From Arsenicibacter rosenii (GTDB lineage Bacteria > Bacteroidota > Bacteroidia > Cytophagales > Spirosomataceae), in NCBI RefSeq assembly GCF_001870735.1, contig NZ_MORL01000012.1, forward strand, positions 62,001 to 126,000: DNA of 64,000 bases, read 5' to 3'. The notes below the pieces were generated by a model that was not told the origin of the DNA, did not search any database, and saw nothing but the letters and a program-made list of their open reading frames with translations. The position numbers were made by a program, and so were the translations under genes. Shown piece after piece: positions 61,475-64,000 of the stretch (the stretch's first letter is position 1; each line of letters starts with the position of its first letter).

Positions 61475-62248
61475 ATGGAAGAAAAACATAAGGAAATCGA
61501 CCGTGGCAATGCCGTCATTCAGATTAAAGGGCTTAAAAAGTCGTTCGGAGACCTGCATGTCCTGCGTGGTGTCGATCTGGATATTTTCAAGGGCGAAAAC
61601 CTGGTTGTACTGGGGCGGTCGGGTACCGGTAAGTCGGTACTGATCAAAATCATTGCGGGATTGTTGAAACCCGATGCCGGCTCGGTCAATGTATTGGGCG
61701 ACGATGTAGCCAGTCTGAAACCTAAAGAACTGGACCAGCTGCGGCTTAAAATCGGGTTCTCGTTTCAGAACAGTGCGCTCTACGATAGTATGACCGTGCG
61801 CGAAAATCTGGAGTTCCCGCTGGTGCGTAATGTGCGGGACCTGAGTCGGGCCGATATTGACGCCGCCGTCGAAGAGGTACTCGAAAACGTCGGTCTCTCA
61901 CAAACCATCAACCAGATGCCGTCGGAACTATCGGGCGGGCAGCGTAAACGGATCGGCATTGCACGGACGCTGATTCTGAAACCGGAAATTATGCTCTATG
62001 ATGAGCCAACCGCCGGTCTTGACCCGATTACGTCTATCGATATCAACAACCTGATCAATGAAGTGCAGGAACGCAATCATACCTCGTCGATCATTATTAC
62101 CCATGACCTGACCTGTGCCAAAATGACCGGCGACCGGGTGGCGATGCTGCTCGACGGCCGTTTTGAGCGCCAGGGAACGTTTGATGAGGTATTTAATACA
62201 GACGATGAGCGGGTGAAGGCGTTTTACGATTACAATTTTATTCAGTAA
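61475..62248 (+). CDS. mlaF: MlaF-type ABC ATPase
   Basis: The 257-residue ATPase has Walker A GRSGTGKSV, signature ELSGGQRKRIGIART, Walker B IMLYDEPTAGLDP and the switch His in IITHDLTC. The KKSFGDLHVLRGVDL start is typical of MlaF. It would power lipid transport by MlaE. The gene lies between mlaE and mlaD. No separate MlaB (STAS) subunit is encoded here. Confidence 0.94.
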   Translation: MEEKHKEIDRGNAVIQIKGLKKSFGDLHVLRGVDLDIFKGENLVVLGRSGTGKSVLIKIIAGLLKPDAGSVNVLGDDVASLKPKELDQLRLKIGFSFQNSALYDSMTVRENLEFPLVRNVRDLSRADIDAAVEEVLENVGLSQTINQMPSELSGGQRKRIGIARTLILKPEIMLYDEPTAGLDPITSIDINNLINEVQERNHTSSIIITHDLTCAKMTGDRVAMLLDGRFERQGTFDEVFNTDDERVKAFYDYNFIQ

Positions 62249-62255
62249 CACTTCA

Positions 62256-62280
62256 CACACTCATTCACTCAATCACTCAT
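62256..62280 (+). repeat. CTCAATCAC-type leader motif before mlaD
   Basis: CATTCACTCAATCACTCATT precedes the ATG at 62288 by a few bases. It belongs to the same family as the leader at 14480 and the hairpin arm at 29764. Confidence 0.5.
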
Positions 62281-62287
62281 TAGTACT

Positions 62288-63292
62288 ATGAAAGGCGATA
62301 ATAAACGGGGCATAATTGTGGGCATTTTCGTGGCCCTTGGCTTGCTGATTTTGGTGGCAGGCATTCTGATCCTGGGTGGCCAGCAGAAGCGGTTTACCAG
62401 CTCAATCCGGGTTAATGCAATTTTCGACGATGTGGGCGGGTTAAAGGCCGGAAACAACGTCTGGTTTTCGGGCGTAAAAATCGGAACGGTCCGGCGGGTG
62501 TTTTTTTACGGCACTTCGCAGGTGGAAGTCGAGATGAATATCGAAGAAAAATCACAGCAATACATCCGGAAGGATGCAAAAGCGACGATCAGTTCGGATG
62601 GCTTGATCGGTAATAAAATTGTGTTGATCATCGGCGGGACCCCTAAAGTGGAGCCGGTGGAAGACGGTGACATTCTGAAAACACAGGCTGCCCTGAGCTC
62701 CGATCAGATCATGGAAACCTTGCAGGAAAACAACCAGAACCTGTTGCAGGTAACCAAGGATTTTAAGGAGATGGTTGGGAAGATCAAGCGCGGCAAAGGC
62801 ACCGTAGGCGCCGTACTGACGGATACGATGCTGGCTGAAAACTTCCGGAATACGATCAAAAATATGGAGGCCGCCTCGAAGAGTGCCGCACGGGTTTCCG
62901 GCTCTCTTTCGCAGTTTGCCGCAAAAATGAATACGAAAGGAGCGCTGGCCAACGAACTGGTGACCGATACGACGGTCTTCCGGAGTCTGCGGGCGTCGGC
63001 ACAGAAGCTCCGGCAGGCATCTGATAATGCCGTTGGCGTAACGAATCAGGCAGCGGTCATCACCCGTAATCTGGAGCAAACGACCAACAAACTGAACTCG
63101 CCGAACTCACCACTCGGGGTGCTGATGCAGGACGAAGAAACGGCGAAAAACCTGAAAAATACCCTTCAGAACCTGAACAGGGGCAGTGTGCTGCTAAACG
63201 AAGACCTCGAAGCGGCTCAGCATAATTTTCTGCTGAAAGGCTATTTCAAAAAGAAAGAAAAGGAAAAGCAGAAAGAGGTGGAAAAGCAGTAA
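62288..63292 (+). CDS. mlaD: MlaD-type MCE lipid-binding protein
   Basis: The 334-residue protein has one N-terminal transmembrane helix (about 10-30, GIFVALGLLILVAGILIL), an MCE domain (about 35-115, with FDDVGGLKAGNNVWFSGVKI) and a long helical C-terminal part rich in Ser, Asn and Lys (about 135-320). MCE proteins bind phospholipids in the periplasm and form the tunnel of the Mla system. It is the last gene of the operon; a terminator-like inverted repeat follows. No periplasmic MlaC or outer-membrane MlaA gene is nearby. Confidence 0.93.
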   Translation: MKGDNKRGIIVGIFVALGLLILVAGILILGGQQKRFTSSIRVNAIFDDVGGLKAGNNVWFSGVKIGTVRRVFFYGTSQVEVEMNIEEKSQQYIRKDAKATISSDGLIGNKIVLIIGGTPKVEPVEDGDILKTQAALSSDQIMETLQENNQNLLQVTKDFKEMVGKIKRGKGTVGAVLTDTMLAENFRNTIKNMEAASKSAARVSGSLSQFAAKMNTKGALANELVTDTTVFRSLRASAQKLRQASDNAVGVTNQAAVITRNLEQTTNKLNSPNSPLGVLMQDEETAKNLKNTLQNLNRGSVLLNEDLEAAQHNFLLKGYFKKKEKEKQKEVEKQ

Positions 63293-63343
63293 AACATACT
63301 TTTGTCAAAACCTGACGTCGGGATGACAAAAGTAGTATATATT

Positions 63344-63405
63344 GGTGGCACGACCGGGCGTCTCCGACCGGCAGGCGTTCTGTCTAAGTCGTGCCACCAC
63401 TTTTT
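63344..63405 (+). terminator. Extended GTGGTGGCACGAC inverted repeat with T-run
   Basis: GGTGGCACGAC (63344-63354) pairs with its complement (63388-63398), enclosing a GC-rich 33-base loop, and CACTTTTT follows. The arms are those of the elements at 11110 and 36204. It probably terminates the mla operon. Confidence 0.7.
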
Positions 63406-63409
63406 AAGG

Positions 63410-64000
63410 CTAGTTATTCAGCCGGACGAAACCACCGTCGATTGGGTAGTCGCAGCCGGTAATAAAGCCGGCTTCGTCGGAACACAGGTAGAGCGCCAGC
63501 GCACCCACTTCTTCCGGTTTCGCCATCCGGCCAATCGGTTGGGTAGCAGCTAGTTTGGCAAACATCTCTGCCTCCTGACCCGGGTAGGTCCGTGCCAGAA
63601 AACCGTCGACAAACGGCGTATGGACGCGGGCCGGTGAAATGCAGTTACACCGGATGTTATGCTTCAGGTAATCTTTCGCAATGGACAGGGTCATGCTCAC
63701 TACCGCTCCTTTACTCATCGAATAGGCAAACCGGTCCGGGAGTCCGACTGTAGCCGCAATTGACGCCATATTCAGTATCACGCCGCCGCCGTTGGCTTTC
63801 AGGTGCGGAATCACCGCATGGACGCAGTTATACACCCCTTTGATATTCACATTGAAAATGCGCTCAAAGTCGGCTTCAGACGTTGTCTCTGCCGTACCGA
63901 TATGGGCGATACCGGCGTTATTGACCAGGATATGAACCGGTTCGTGCGCCCCAATGCCATTGATTACCTCGTCGACATTGGCCTGCTTCGATACATCTAC
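63410..64000 (-). CDS. Short-chain dehydrogenase/reductase (5' end beyond the window)
   Basis: About 196 residues are visible, the C-terminal four-fifths of an SDR. LVNNAGIAH holds the NNAG motif; NMASIAATVG and YSMSKGAV supply the catalytic Ser and Tyr-x3-Lys; GCDYPIDGGF is the conserved end. The N-terminal glycine-rich nucleotide site is outside the window. Such enzymes oxidise or reduce sugars, alcohols or ketones with NAD(P). Its position near a sugar-acid-type dehydratase fits an oxidative sugar pathway, but the genes are 4.7 kb apart and the link is weak. Confidence 0.9.
   Translation of the reverse strand, partial: VDVSKQANVDEVINGIGAHEPVHILVNNAGIAHIGTAETTSEADFERIFNVNIKGVYNCVHAVIPHLKANGGGVILNMASIAATVGLPDRFAYSMSKGAVVSMTLSIAKDYLKHNIRCNCISPARVHTPFVDGFLARTYPGQEAEMFAKLAATQPIGRMAKPEEVGALALYLCSDEAGFITGCDYPIDGGFVRLNN

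Noticed and set aside
1-64000. tRNA, rRNA, riboswitch, phage or insertion-sequence genes
   Set aside because: No tRNA-like T-arm, no rRNA stretch, no known riboswitch core and no transposase or integrase frame was seen by eye; a covariance-model search would settle small RNAs.

Overview
The window reads as a chromosomal segment of a Bacteroidota bacterium, most likely order Cytophagales and close to Spirosoma-type genera. This placement is inferred from several features. There is a type IX secretion (T9SS) sorting domain on a subtilase and a one-protein hybrid two-component system (HTCS). There are families common in this group: DUF5690, DUF2147, FAS1 lipoproteins, DUF4405 and exported GMC and TIM-barrel proteins. 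Several promoters match the Bacteroidota TTTG / TAnnTTTG consensus, and base composition is moderately GC-rich. I saw no phage, integrase, transposase, CRISPR array, rRNA or tRNA. It looks like core and accessory chromosome, not an island.

Layout. 0-8 kb: exported proteins of unknown function, a membrane-anchored winged-helix regulator, a pentapeptide-repeat protein, a secreted subtilase with a lipoprotein partner, a DUF3050 protein, a ferredoxin-like/CDGSH iron-sulfur fusion, a peptide deformylase and a FAS1 lipoprotein. 8-14.4 kb: polA, a DUF5690 transporter and a periplasmic sulfite-dehydrogenase-type pair (Moco subunit plus cytochrome c). 14.5-18 kb: three uncharacterised genes, one with a HolD (DNA polymerase III psi)-like C-terminal domain and two large coiled-coil membrane proteins. 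18-24.8 kb: a ceramidase-like exported enzyme, the HTCS regulator and a decayed surface-protein gene. 25-33.7 kb: a seven-gene operon (HlyD adaptor, TolC channel, ABC ATPase, two permeases, sigma-54 response regulator, NtrY-like kinase), headed by a good sigma-54 promoter with paired dyads. 33.7-43 kb: an orphan OmpR regulator, an MHS-type MFS carrier, an RND tripartite pump and a small conserved exported protein. 43-56 kb: GtrA, a fatty-acid hydroxylase-type enzyme, TIM-barrel and GMC oxidoreductase proteins, an S41 peptidase, a DUF4405 protein, an exported MTA/SAH nucleosidase, an MsbA-like ABC exporter, a flavin monooxygenase-like enzyme and DUF2147. 56-64 kb: a thioesterase, an IlvD/Edd sugar-acid-type dehydratase, an RhlE-like helicase, mlaE-mlaF-mlaD and a truncated SDR.

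The most coherent unit is the 25-33.7 kb operon. It encodes a complete envelope-spanning ABC efflux machine together with its own sigma-54 activator and kinase. The promoter has a GG-N10-GC core about 50 bases before the first start codon, and two inverted repeats built from the same TGTGCG half-site lie upstream. This supports an autoregulated efflux circuit.

Small palindromic repeats are scattered between genes. They include GAGACGCAA palindromes that supply the stop codon of two unrelated genes, a GTGGTGGCACGAC inverted-repeat family, a 47-base hairpin repeated three times, a 27-base direct-repeat array with inverted counterparts, and CTCAATCAC-type leaders just before start codons. None of these is accompanied by a transposase here.
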